From CBDDCQ01 sp965226285 (GTDB lineage: Bacteria; Bacteroidota; Bacteroidia; Flavobacteriales; Ichthyobacteriaceae): 64,000 nucleotides of DNA. Positions 34,789-43,124 of this stretch are shown here, piece by piece. The stretch is from positions 372,001 through 436,000 of the forward strand of contig CBDDCQ010000006.1 in the NCBI GenBank assembly GCA_965226285.1, written 5' to 3'. The notes beneath the pieces were generated by a model. The model was not told where the DNA came from, searched no databases, and worked only from the letters and a program-made list of their open reading frames with translations. Position numbers and translations under genes: made by a program. Each line of letters starts with the position of its first letter. Position 1 is the first letter of the stretch.

Positions 34789-35150
34789 ATCAATCAAATG
34801 CCGCTGGCTGCTACCCCTTTAATATAGTGAAAACAACTGTATTTAAGGAACCACTGCACCCCAAGAAAGTGCCACAAATTACATGAGATAAAGCCGTTTA
34901 TTTAAAAATTGTATCCGATTTTTTTATGACGCCCTAAGAACCCAAGACGTGTATTATTTTTAAGAAATTGAAAAAGTCCCAGAAATAGCCTTCCATATCT
35001 GCCGACAGGCAGGAAAACAAGTCTATTTAAAGAATAGAGGAAGGCAAAATACTATTTAGAAAAATATTAGAAAAAGTTTTTGTAAATAGTAAGTTATTAT
35101 ATTGACACTTCAAAATTGTTATAGGGTAACAGTCTTAATTTTTAACAAGG
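34789..35150 (+). other. Intergenic region with degenerate ORF
   Basis: About 360 bases. A plus-strand stretch near 34968-35058 reads EIEKVPEIAFHICRQAGK and a few more codons to a stop, perhaps a scrap of a lost gene. No RNA or repeat recognised. Confidence 0.3.
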
Positions 35151-35184
35151 TTGAGAATTTTCATGTAAATTTATCTTACCTTTG
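35151..35184 (+). promoter_or_regulatory. Promoter of the ABC-F gene
   Basis: TTG (35151-35153), 23 bases, TACCTTTG (35177-35184). Start codon 33 bases further on. Confidence 0.6.
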
Positions 35185-35217
35185 CGGTCTTATTAAAATT
35201 ACAAGTAATTAAGTAAA

Positions 35218-36837
35218 ATGCTTACAGTTTCAAATTTATCATTACAGTATGGAAAGAGAGTTTTATTCGATGAGGTAAACATTAAATTTACTAAGGGAAA
35301 TTGCTATGGGGTCATAGGGGCTAATGGAGCTGGAAAATCTACTTTTCTGAGGATATTATCAGGCGAAGAGACGCCCAATTCAGGTACTGTGCATTTAGAA
35401 AGAGGTAAGAGAATGTCTGTGCTCAAACAAGATCACTTTGCTTACAACGACTGTGAAATACTTCAAACAGTAGTGATGGGTAATCAAATGCTGTTTGGTG
35501 TTAAAAAAGAGATGGATGAAATTTATGCCAAGCCTGATTTTTCTGATGAGGATGGGATTAAGGCAGGAGAGCTTAGTTTACAGTACGAGGAGATGGGAGG
35601 TTGGACGGCAGAGAGCGACGCGAGCTACTTATTGTCTTCGCTGGGGGTATCCGAGCAATTACACTTTACTAAAATGAGTGGAGTAGATGGAAATACTCGG
35701 GTAAGGGTACTTTTAGCTCAAGCTATATTTGGAAACCCAGATGTACTCATACTCGACGAGCCCACTAACGATTTGGATATAGAAACAGTAGTGTGGCTTG
35801 AAAATTTTTTGGCAGATTTTGAAAATACAGTAATTGTAGTTTCTCATGATAGACACTTTTTAGATACCGTATGTACTACTATTGCCGATATTGATTTTGG
35901 TAAGATCAATCTCTTTACAGGAAATTATACTTTCTGGTATGAATCGAGTCAGTTGGCATTCAGGCAAAGAGAACAGGCGAATAAGAAAGCAGAAGAAAAA
36001 CGAAAAGAATTGCAATCTTTTATCGATAGATTTAGTGCTAATGCTGCTAAATCTAAGCAAGCTACCAGTAGAAAGAAACTATTGGATAAACTCAATATAG
36101 AGGATATAAAACCTTCCAGTAGGAGGTATCCCGCTATTATATTTGAGCAGGAAAGAGAGGCAGGGGATCAAATTTTGTCTGTGGAGAATCTATCTAAATC
36201 TTTAGATGGAAAAATATTGTTCAAAGATGTAGAGTTTAAACTCAATAAGGGCGATAAAGTGGCGTTGATTTCAAAAAATAGTATGGCTACTACGGCACTG
36301 TATCAGATTATCAATGAGAATATGCAAGCTGATAGCGGTACTTTTAACTGGGGGATCACTACTACTCATGCTTATTTGCCTTTGGATAATTCTGAATTTT
36401 TTAAAAATGAATTGAACTTAGTAGATTGGCTTAGGCAATATGCTAAGGATAATGAGGTAGGTGAAATATTTATCCGAGGGTTTTTGGGTAAAATGTTATT
36501 CTCTGGGGATGAGGCACTCAAACAAAGCAATGTACTTTCGGGAGGGGAAAAGGTAAGGTGTATGCTCTCTAAAATGATGTTACTTAAAGCTAATGTACTT
36601 ACTATAGATGAACCTACAAGTCATCTGGATTTGGAGTCTATTACAGCATTTAATAACTCCTTGAAAACTTATAAAGGAACCGTGTTATTTACTTCGCACG
36701 ACCATGAGTTTCTGCAGACGGTAGCCGACAGAGTTATTGAAATTACACCTAATGGAGTCATAGATAAGCAAAGGACTTATGATGAATATATAAATGCACC
36801 TCAAATCAAAGAACTTAGAGATAAAATGTATATTTAG
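35218..36837 (+). CDS. ABC-F family ATPase
   Basis: 539 aa soluble protein with two ABC domains and no membrane segments, as in ribosome-associated ABC-F factors of the YbiT type. Domain 1 has Walker A GANGAGKST (34-42) and Walker B LDEPTNDLD. Domain 2 has signature LSGGEKVRCMLSK and Walker B IDEPTSHLD, but its Walker A position reads ISKNSMATTALYQ, without the GxxGxGK(S/T) loop; this degenerate loop is a known trait of some Bacteroidetes homologues. The linker (about 245-310) is charged and helical. ABC-F proteins act on the ribosome; whether this one confers antibiotic resistance cannot be told. Confidence 0.9.
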   Translation: MLTVSNLSLQYGKRVLFDEVNIKFTKGNCYGVIGANGAGKSTFLRILSGEETPNSGTVHLERGKRMSVLKQDHFAYNDCEILQTVVMGNQMLFGVKKEMDEIYAKPDFSDEDGIKAGELSLQYEEMGGWTAESDASYLLSSLGVSEQLHFTKMSGVDGNTRVRVLLAQAIFGNPDVLILDEPTNDLDIETVVWLENFLADFENTVIVVSHDRHFLDTVCTTIADIDFGKINLFTGNYTFWYESSQLAFRQREQANKKAEEKRKELQSFIDRFSANAAKSKQATSRKKLLDKLNIEDIKPSSRRYPAIIFEQEREAGDQILSVENLSKSLDGKILFKDVEFKLNKGDKVALISKNSMATTALYQIINENMQADSGTFNWGITTTHAYLPLDNSEFFKNELNLVDWLRQYAKDNEVGEIFIRGFLGKMLFSGDEALKQSNVLSGGEKVRCMLSKMMLLKANVLTIDEPTSHLDLESITAFNNSLKTYKGTVLFTSHDHEFLQTVADRVIEITPNGVIDKQRTYDEYINAPQIKELRDKMYI

Positions 36838-36977
36838 AGAGTATTCTTTTTTAGCACAATAATTTAAATGTAGGTTCTTAGTCTTTTTTTTAAAAATATA
36901 TTTTCCAGATATAGACTTTAAGCCTCTTGATTTTTTAAGATGTTTTATGGCTAAGATATTCATAGATTAAAAATTAG

Positions 36978-37021
36978 TACATTTGCATTGTGATTTGAAC
37001 TATAATGTGATTTGAACTATA
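36978..37021 (+). promoter_or_regulatory. -7 box and 17-bp direct repeat before the CBS-nadK operon
   Basis: TACATTTG (36978-36985) matches the -7 box. Just downstream TGTGATTTGAACTATA occurs twice (36989-37004 and 37006-37021), period 17. The repeat falls in the leader of the CBS gene; whether it regulates is unknown. Confidence 0.4.
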
Positions 37022-37033
37022 AAATATTATGGA

Positions 37034-37690
37034 ATGTTTACCAAAGATTTTATAAATAATGATATTACTTCTCTGAGCAAACAGAGTAAGATCGTCGATG
37101 CTTTAGAAGTATTTCATGAACATAGGATTTCACATATTCCTATTGTAGAAAGAGGCAAACTTATAGGAATGCTTCCTTATGAAGCCTTATTAAATAGAAA
37201 TAGTACTAAAAAAATAGGAGAGCTTATAGATTGTTTAGCCACTTTTTATGGGGGCACCAATGAAATATATTTCATTACATTGAAACAAATGGAAGAAAAT
37301 GATACCGATATATACCCTGTATTAGATGAAAATGGAAATTATTTAGGATGTGTCCAAATTACGGATATACTTAGTACAATTGTAAATTGTCCCTTTGTGA
37401 ACGAAGTGGGTGTGCTTTTGATATTAGGTATATCTTTAAAAGATTATTCTATGGCACAGATAGCACAAATTGTAGAGGGCTATAATGCTAAAATATTGGG
37501 CAGCTTTATTGCTCATTTTTTTGAGAATAAAGTAGAAGTAGTTATTAAAATCAATACTATGGAAGTTTCTAGGATAATTAATAGTTTTAAGAGGTATGAA
37601 TATCATATACTATTTTGCTCGGAGGATAATATGTATATTCAACAGTTAAATGAACGGTATAGTAATTTAATGAAGTATTTAAATTTGTAG
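37034..37690 (+). CDS. CBS-domain protein
   Basis: 218 aa with a tandem pair of CBS motifs: about residues 8-60 (ALEVFHEHRISHIPIVERGKLIGML) and 75-125 (DIYPVLDENGNYLGCVQITDI). CBS pairs bind adenine nucleotides and sense energy state. The C-terminal 80 residues resemble an ACT-like sensory region. It ends 4 bases before nadK, an order common in flavobacteria, so the two are likely co-transcribed. Confidence 0.8.
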   Translation: MFTKDFINNDITSLSKQSKIVDALEVFHEHRISHIPIVERGKLIGMLPYEALLNRNSTKKIGELIDCLATFYGGTNEIYFITLKQMEENDTDIYPVLDENGNYLGCVQITDILSTIVNCPFVNEVGVLLILGISLKDYSMAQIAQIVEGYNAKILGSFIAHFFENKVEVVIKINTMEVSRIINSFKRYEYHILFCSEDNMYIQQLNERYSNLMKYLNL

Positions 37691-37694
37691 TAGA

Positions 37695-38537
37695 ATGAAT
37701 ATAGGAATATTTGGTATTTCAGAACATATAAATGTTATTAATTGTATAAAAGAAATAGGAGCGTTTTTAAGTAATAGAGGTGTTGAGGTTTTTGTGTGTA
37801 AAGATTTGTATAATTATACGAATTACAAAGAGATTCTTTTATATGAGGAATTAGATTTTCTCATAACAGTAGGTGGTGATGGTACTATTTTATCAGCCAT
37901 TCGATATATGCAACAAAAAAAAGTACCTATTATGGGCATAAATTTAGGTAAATTAGGATTTTTGGCAAATGTGAATAAAGAAGAAACTCAACTAAGATTG
38001 AGTCAACTGTTAAAGAATGATTTTATTAAAGTAGAACGTTCTTTGCTGAGTGTATTTACCTGTAATAATATGGGGAAAGAATTTGGATGCGCATTAAATG
38101 AAGTAACGGTAAGTAGGAAAGATACCACCTCTATGATAACTGTAGAGACTCATTTAAATGGAAAGTACTTGAGTTCTTATTGGGCGGATGGTTTAATTAT
38201 TTGTACTCCTACAGGTTCTACAGGATATTCTTTGAGTTGTGGAGGACCCATTGTTATGCCTCAGGCTAAGAATTTTATTATTACACCTATTGCTCCTCAT
38301 AATTTAAATGTTCGTCCATTGGTAATTTTAGAGGACGATATAGTAGATTTAAAAGTATATAGTAGAGAGGGTTCGTTTTTATTGGCGTTGGATTCTAGAG
38401 TTTCTGTAACAGATTTATCTACTACTATTACAATAAAGAAGTCAAAAGCAAAAATAGAGACCATAGTGTTTTCTGATCATAACTTCTCAAAAACTTTAAG
38501 CGAAAAGTTATTCTGGGGAATAGATAAGAGAAATTGA
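37695..38537 (+). CDS. nadK: NAD kinase
   Basis: 280 aa enzyme that makes NADP from NAD. The phosphate-donor motif GGDGT is at residues 60-64, followed by PIMGINLGKLGFLANV, NEVTVSRKD and the C-terminal motif TPTGSTGYSLSCGGPIV. Full length. It lies between the CBS-domain gene and the DUF6089 pair, the usual flavobacterial neighbourhood. Confidence 0.96.
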   Translation: MNIGIFGISEHINVINCIKEIGAFLSNRGVEVFVCKDLYNYTNYKEILLYEELDFLITVGGDGTILSAIRYMQQKKVPIMGINLGKLGFLANVNKEETQLRLSQLLKNDFIKVERSLLSVFTCNNMGKEFGCALNEVTVSRKDTTSMITVETHLNGKYLSSYWADGLIICTPTGSTGYSLSCGGPIVMPQAKNFIITPIAPHNLNVRPLVILEDDIVDLKVYSREGSFLLALDSRVSVTDLSTTITIKKSKAKIETIVFSDHNFSKTLSEKLFWGIDKRN

Positions 38538-38629
38538 TACAAAATAGAATATAATTATATAAATGGTTCTAAAAAATGTAATATATTTGCACTCATTTTA
38601 TATGAATTAAACTATAATTACTTGTTTAT

Positions 38630-39400
38630 ATGAGAAATTTGCTAGGCTTGGCAATATTGTTGATGTTATGTTCACTTTGTAAGTTAGGGTATTCTCAGAA
38701 TGCACAGGTAGGGGTACTTTTGGCTGGTAGTGTTTATCATGGGGAAATAGGTCCTGAATTACCAGTTGTTCCGACTAATGTAGCATTTTCTATATTTTTC
38801 AATAAGGGCTTATCTTCGCGTATTATGCTTAAATCATCTTTAGAGTATTATTCTGTAAAAGCTTCGGATTCGGATGCTAAGGAGGATTCTAAGAGAAAAA
38901 AAAGAGGTCATAGTTTTTTTAATCCTGTAGGTGCTCTCTCAGGTGTTTTGGAATTACATCTATTTAAAATGAGAAGCAAAAAAAAAATTGTGCATTCACC
39001 TTATTTTTTATTTGGGCTGTCAGGAATTATATATAAGGAAAATTACCATAAGTATATATTTCATTCTAAAACCAATATTAAAAAAGAGCATGCTGCTGAT
39101 TTAGCATTGAATTTTGCGGTGCCATTTGGGATAGGTTATAAAGTAATGATACAAAAAAAAATAACTATAGGAGTTCAATTACAAGCTAATTATACATTTA
39201 CTAAAAATATAGATAATACAGCTATTTCTTTAGAAAGGTACAAAAGTAGAGCCATTTCTCCAAAAGGAGATGTGTCAAGCGAGTTTATCTCAGATCATCT
39301 GAAAAAAGAAATTGCAAAATCTGGGTATTTGAACAAACAAAATGATTGGATATTTAGTGTAGGGATTACGTTAGCTTATAGTTTAGGTAAATCTAAGTAG
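38630..39400 (+). CDS. DUF6089-like outer-membrane beta-barrel protein (copy 1)
   Basis: 256 aa with a signal peptide (cleavage near residue 23, GYSQ). The remainder alternates strand-like segments (VGVLLAGSVYHGEIG, HSPYFLFGLSGIIYKENY, FGIGYKVMIQKKITIGVQLQ) and ends with FSVGITLAYSLGK, like other DUF6089 porin-like proteins. It is followed after about 50 bases by a paralogue, and then uppS. Function is unknown; the position before uppS is conserved in flavobacteria. Confidence 0.78.
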   Translation: MRNLLGLAILLMLCSLCKLGYSQNAQVGVLLAGSVYHGEIGPELPVVPTNVAFSIFFNKGLSSRIMLKSSLEYYSVKASDSDAKEDSKRKKRGHSFFNPVGALSGVLELHLFKMRSKKKIVHSPYFLFGLSGIIYKENYHKYIFHSKTNIKKEHAADLALNFAVPFGIGYKVMIQKKITIGVQLQANYTFTKNIDNTAISLERYKSRAISPKGDVSSEFISDHLKKEIAKSGYLNKQNDWIFSVGITLAYSLGKSK

Positions 39401-39451
39401 TTTAAATTTGTAAGAAATGTTATATTTGTAGTTAATGTGACTATATAAAAA

Positions 39452-40255
39452 ATGAAAAAAATAATTACAATATTAGTATTTTTAATTCTTCATTGTTTTA
39501 AAGTAGATGCACAATATCTTTATGAATTAGGAGTTTATGCAGGACCAAATAAATTTTTTGGAGATGCTAAATCTTCGAATATATTTATACCAGAGGGATA
39601 CTCAGTATCTATATTTGGCTCTAAGAAATTATCGTCTAGATATTCTGTAAAAGCATCACTGGATTATTCTAGAATTTCTACTAAAAGAAATAAAGAAGAT
39701 TTAGTGACTCGAGATAATACAGTGGTACAGTTTCATAATAGTTTGATGGGAGTATCAGGATTTTTAGAATTTAATTTTTTTAATTGGTCTTTTCTTAGAG
39801 GTACTTCTCATACTCCTTATGTATTTTTAGGGCTTTCATTTCTTTTGTATAATCAGGTTTACACAAATTTAATTTTTGAATCTTCGTTACCGTCATCTCC
39901 TCCTAAAGAGGTTCCTGGACAATTACAAATAGCCTATGCAGCAGCTATTCCTTTTGGCGTGGGTTATAAGTTAATGTTAGACCAAAGATGGACTATTGGT
40001 ATGCAAGTTAATTTTAATTATTCGCTTACGGATAATTTGGATAGTAATAACCTGCCGTATAGTACTTATGAGAATAATGTGATAAAGAGGGTTAAATCTG
40101 TATCATCTACAGTGGTAAAAAATGAAATAGAAAAACGTCGAAAGATAGATAATTATGGGGATACTAACAATAATGATTGGTTCGTAAGTTTAGGGTTTAC
40201 AGTTTCCTATGCTATAATTGAAACCCCTTGTCCTTGTGGTCAAGAACCTAGATGA
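39452..40255 (+). CDS. DUF6089-like outer-membrane beta-barrel protein (copy 2)
   Basis: 267 aa paralogue of the preceding gene, sharing the layout: signal peptide (to about residue 20, KVDAQ), a YELGVYAGPNKFFGDAK opening strand, THTPYVFLGLSFLLYNQVY, IPFGVGYKLMLDQRWTIGMQ and a terminal FVSLGFTVSYAI. A C-terminal extension ends in two Cys (PCPCGQEPR). The stop overlaps the uppS start (ATGA). Confidence 0.78.
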   Translation: MKKIITILVFLILHCFKVDAQYLYELGVYAGPNKFFGDAKSSNIFIPEGYSVSIFGSKKLSSRYSVKASLDYSRISTKRNKEDLVTRDNTVVQFHNSLMGVSGFLEFNFFNWSFLRGTSHTPYVFLGLSFLLYNQVYTNLIFESSLPSSPPKEVPGQLQIAYAAAIPFGVGYKLMLDQRWTIGMQVNFNYSLTDNLDSNNLPYSTYENNVIKRVKSVSSTVVKNEIEKRRKIDNYGDTNNNDWFVSLGFTVSYAIIETPCPCGQEPR

Positions 40256-40977
40256 TTTCAAAACAAGGCTTAAATATAGATAAGATTCCAGATCACTTAG
40301 CCATCATCATGGATGGAAATGGACGTTGGGCTAAAAAGAACCGTTTTAATAGAAGTATAGGACATAAAAAGGGGGCTTTTACAGTAAGAAAAATAACAAA
40401 AGAATGTGTTGCTTTAGGGATTAAATATCTTACACTATATGCTTTCTCTACAGAAAATTGGAACAGACCTAAGTTGGAAGTTACGTTTCTTATGAAGTTA
40501 TTTAATGTTTGGATAAAACAGGAATTACCTTTATTTATAGAGAATAATGTAAGATTCAATGTCATAGGAGATATATTGGTTTTGTCTCAGAGTGTTCAAA
40601 ATGAAATTAATACGGCAATAGAAAGAACTAAAAATAATAATAAAATGATTTTTACGCTCGCTATAAGTTATAGTTCCAGACTAGAAATCGTATCTGCAAC
40701 TAAAGCTATTGCTAAAAAAGTAGTTCAAAATCGAATAGATATTGAAGCTATTAATGAGGAGGTTATTTCTGATCATCTTTTTACTAAAGGAATCCCAGAA
40801 GTAGATTTATTGATAAGAACCAGTGGAGAGCAACGTATTAGTAATTTTTTGCTTTGGCAACTCTCGTATGCAGAATTATATTTTTCTCCTAAGCTTTGGC
40901 CAGAGTTTCAAGTAGAAGATTTGCATATTGCTTTAAAAGAATATCAAAATAGAAACCGTAGATTTGGAAAGGTTTGA
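40252..40977 (+). CDS. uppS: Isoprenyl transferase (undecaprenyl diphosphate synthase)
   Basis: 241 aa cis-prenyltransferase that makes the C55 carrier lipid for cell-wall and LPS synthesis. The substrate site IIMDGNGRWAKK (Asp21), the TLYAFSTENWNRP segment and the C-terminal LLIRTSGEQRISNFLLWQ are all present. It overlaps the DUF6089 copy 2 stop by 4 bases. In many flavobacteria bamA follows; here ftsX follows instead. Confidence 0.95.
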   Translation: MISKQGLNIDKIPDHLAIIMDGNGRWAKKNRFNRSIGHKKGAFTVRKITKECVALGIKYLTLYAFSTENWNRPKLEVTFLMKLFNVWIKQELPLFIENNVRFNVIGDILVLSQSVQNEINTAIERTKNNNKMIFTLAISYSSRLEIVSATKAIAKKVVQNRIDIEAINEEVISDHLFTKGIPEVDLLIRTSGEQRISNFLLWQLSYAELYFSPKLWPEFQVEDLHIALKEYQNRNRRFGKV

Positions 40978-41070
40978 TTGATTAGGAACAGATGGTTAGG
41001 CATTTTATAAAACCGTTAAAAATGTTTAAAATCTATGCTCAAATAGAGAAATTTAACTAAATGATAATAA

Positions 41071-41928
41071 ATGAGTCAAAATAATACGATTAGATCTGCT
41101 TATACTTCTGTGGTAATTAGTGTTACTTTAGTTTTGGTAATACTTGGAATATTAGGTACGCTAATGGTTACATCTAAGTTTTTATCAAACCATGTAAAAG
41201 AAAACTTGAAAATATCCATATTCCTAAATGACAATGTAAAAGATATAGAACTCAAAAAACTCAAAAAACTTATTGTGAATAAGCCTTATGTAAAGCAAAT
41301 AACCTATGTAACCAAGCAAGAAGCTGCTAAAGAGTTACAAGAACAACTCAGTGAAGATTTTCTAAATTTTTTAGGGTATAACCCTCTTAAAAATTCTATA
41401 GATGTTAGTTTGAAAGCAAATTATGTATCTACTAAATATATTCATAAGATAGAAGGTGAATTTATAAAATGGAAAGGAGTAGATGATGTAGTTTATAATA
41501 AATCTCTTATAAAAAAAGTAACAGATAATATAAAAAAAATAAGTTTCTGGCTATTGGGTATATGCGCTATATTTTTATTTGTATCTATTATGCTCATTAA
41601 TAACTCTATTAGGCTGGCAATTTATTCTAAAAGATTTTTGGTAAAAACAATGCAACTTGTGGGTGCAAGTAAACCATTTATTATTAGACCTTTTATATTT
41701 AAGGGATTACAACTTTCTTGTGTAAGTGGTGTATTTGCTATAGTATTATTATCTGTAGGGTTTTATTATTTAGAACAGAGATTTCCGACTATCGTTATGC
41801 AGAATATTATACCACTATCTATGATGGCTGTATCTATTATACTTACGAGTATGTTAATTTCTCTAATTAGTGTGTTTTTTTCTATGCGTAGATATCTGAA
41901 TACTCGATTAGAACAATTGTATTATTAA
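41071..41928 (+). CDS. ftsX: Cell-division permease FtsX
   Basis: 285 aa with four transmembrane segments (about residues 14-36, 160-182, 210-232, 245-275) and a periplasmic domain between the first two (VKENLKISIFLNDNVKD to about 150), the arrangement of FtsX. With FtsE it controls septal peptidoglycan hydrolysis. The motif LVGASKPFIIRPF near residue 202 fits the FtsX coupling region. ftsE is not in the window. It is followed by DUF3098 and uppP, a common Bacteroidetes order. Confidence 0.9.
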   Translation: MSQNNTIRSAYTSVVISVTLVLVILGILGTLMVTSKFLSNHVKENLKISIFLNDNVKDIELKKLKKLIVNKPYVKQITYVTKQEAAKELQEQLSEDFLNFLGYNPLKNSIDVSLKANYVSTKYIHKIEGEFIKWKGVDDVVYNKSLIKKVTDNIKKISFWLLGICAIFLFVSIMLINNSIRLAIYSKRFLVKTMQLVGASKPFIIRPFIFKGLQLSCVSGVFAIVLLSVGFYYLEQRFPTIVMQNIIPLSMMAVSIILTSMLISLISVFFSMRRYLNTRLEQLYY

Positions 41929-41942
41929 TTAAAAAAGAGAAT

Positions 41943-42161
41943 ATGAATTTTATTTTTGGAAAGGATAACTATATATTTATGTTCATAGGTATAGTGTTAT
42001 TGGCATTGGGTTTTTTGGTGTTGTCTGGTGGAACTTCAGATAACCCAATAGAATTTAGTCCTGATATATTTAATACACGGAGGCTGGTAGTGGCACCTAT
42101 TATATTAGTACTTGGTTTTGCAGTGCAGGTATATGCTATATTGTTAAATCCTAAAAAGTAA
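41943..42161 (+). CDS. DUF3098 membrane protein
   Basis: 72 aa with two transmembrane helices (about 12-28 and 50-68) and the loop SGGTSDNPIEFSPDIFNTRR, which is characteristic of DUF3098. Between ftsX (14 bases) and uppP (2 bases), as in other Bacteroidetes. Function unknown. Confidence 0.88.
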   Translation: MNFIFGKDNYIFMFIGIVLLALGFLVLSGGTSDNPIEFSPDIFNTRRLVVAPIILVLGFAVQVYAILLNPKK

Positions 42162-42163
42162 TA

Positions 42164-42955
42164 ATGAGTTTTATAGAGGTTATTATATTAGGCATTGTGC
42201 AAGGGCTTACTGAATTCTTACCGGTGTCTTCTAGCGGACATTTAGAACTTATAAAGGCTTTCTTTGGAAACGAAAGTATTCCCAAAGAAAGCATGATGCT
42301 TACAGTAGTATTACACTTTGCTACGGCTTTGAGTACGATAGTAGTCTTTAGGAGTGAACTAATCGATATTTTCAAAGGCTTATTTCAATTTAAATGGAAT
42401 GAACAAACTCAATTTTCGTTGAAAATTGTGATTTCTATGCTGCCTGCAGGAATTATAGGAATCTTGTTCAACGATCAGATAGAGCAATTATTTTCAGGTA
42501 GAGTACTATTAGTTGGCTTAATGCTATTGCTCACAGGATTATTATTATTTTTGTGTGAGAAATCTAAATTAACAGGTAAAAAAATAACATTTAAAAATGC
42601 TTTAATTATAGGTATTGCACAGGCTATAGCTATTTTACCTGGAATATCTAGGTCAGGTGCTACTATATCTACTTCTGTACTGTTGGGCAACGATAAATAT
42701 AGAGCTTCTAGATTCTCATTTCTTATGGTAGTTCCTCTTATATTGGGTAAAATAGCAAAAGATATACTCGATGGTTCTTTTCATCTAGAACAAACACAGA
42801 TGAATCATCTTTTGGTTGGTTTTATAGTGTCTTTTATTTTTGGAGTGTTAGCTTGTAAGTGGATGATAACACTGGTAAGAAAAAGCAAATTAAGATACTT
42901 TGCAATATATTGCTTTTTGGTGGGGCTTACAGCAATGGTGATACATTTTGTTTAG
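42164..42955 (+). CDS. uppP: Undecaprenyl-diphosphatase
   Basis: 263 aa integral-membrane phosphatase that recycles undecaprenyl diphosphate to the monophosphate carrier. The BacA/UppP motifs are LTEFLPVSSSGHL (residues 15-27) and LPGISRSGATIST near 158-170. About eight hydrophobic segments. It pairs in function with uppS in the same run. Confidence 0.95.
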   Translation: MSFIEVIILGIVQGLTEFLPVSSSGHLELIKAFFGNESIPKESMMLTVVLHFATALSTIVVFRSELIDIFKGLFQFKWNEQTQFSLKIVISMLPAGIIGILFNDQIEQLFSGRVLLVGLMLLLTGLLLFLCEKSKLTGKKITFKNALIIGIAQAIAILPGISRSGATISTSVLLGNDKYRASRFSFLMVVPLILGKIAKDILDGSFHLEQTQMNHLLVGFIVSFIFGVLACKWMITLVRKSKLRYFAIYCFLVGLTAMVIHFV

Positions 42956-43124
42956 TATTTAAGTGAGTTTGGTATAACGATTATACTTTTGGTTTTTGTT
43001 ATTTATAACACTCTCTCTATTGTGTTAATTTTCACTGTAAAAAATTAATCCTAAATTTACTAAAATCGCACTTTTTAGGCTTGAATCGCTGTATATTTGG
43101 TTTTGTGAATGATAAAATAATGTA

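Noticed and set aside
42972..42986. Terminator after uppP (GTATAA/TTATAC)
   Set aside because: The stem is only 6 A/T-rich pairs and the T-run after it is short, so it is too weak to call.
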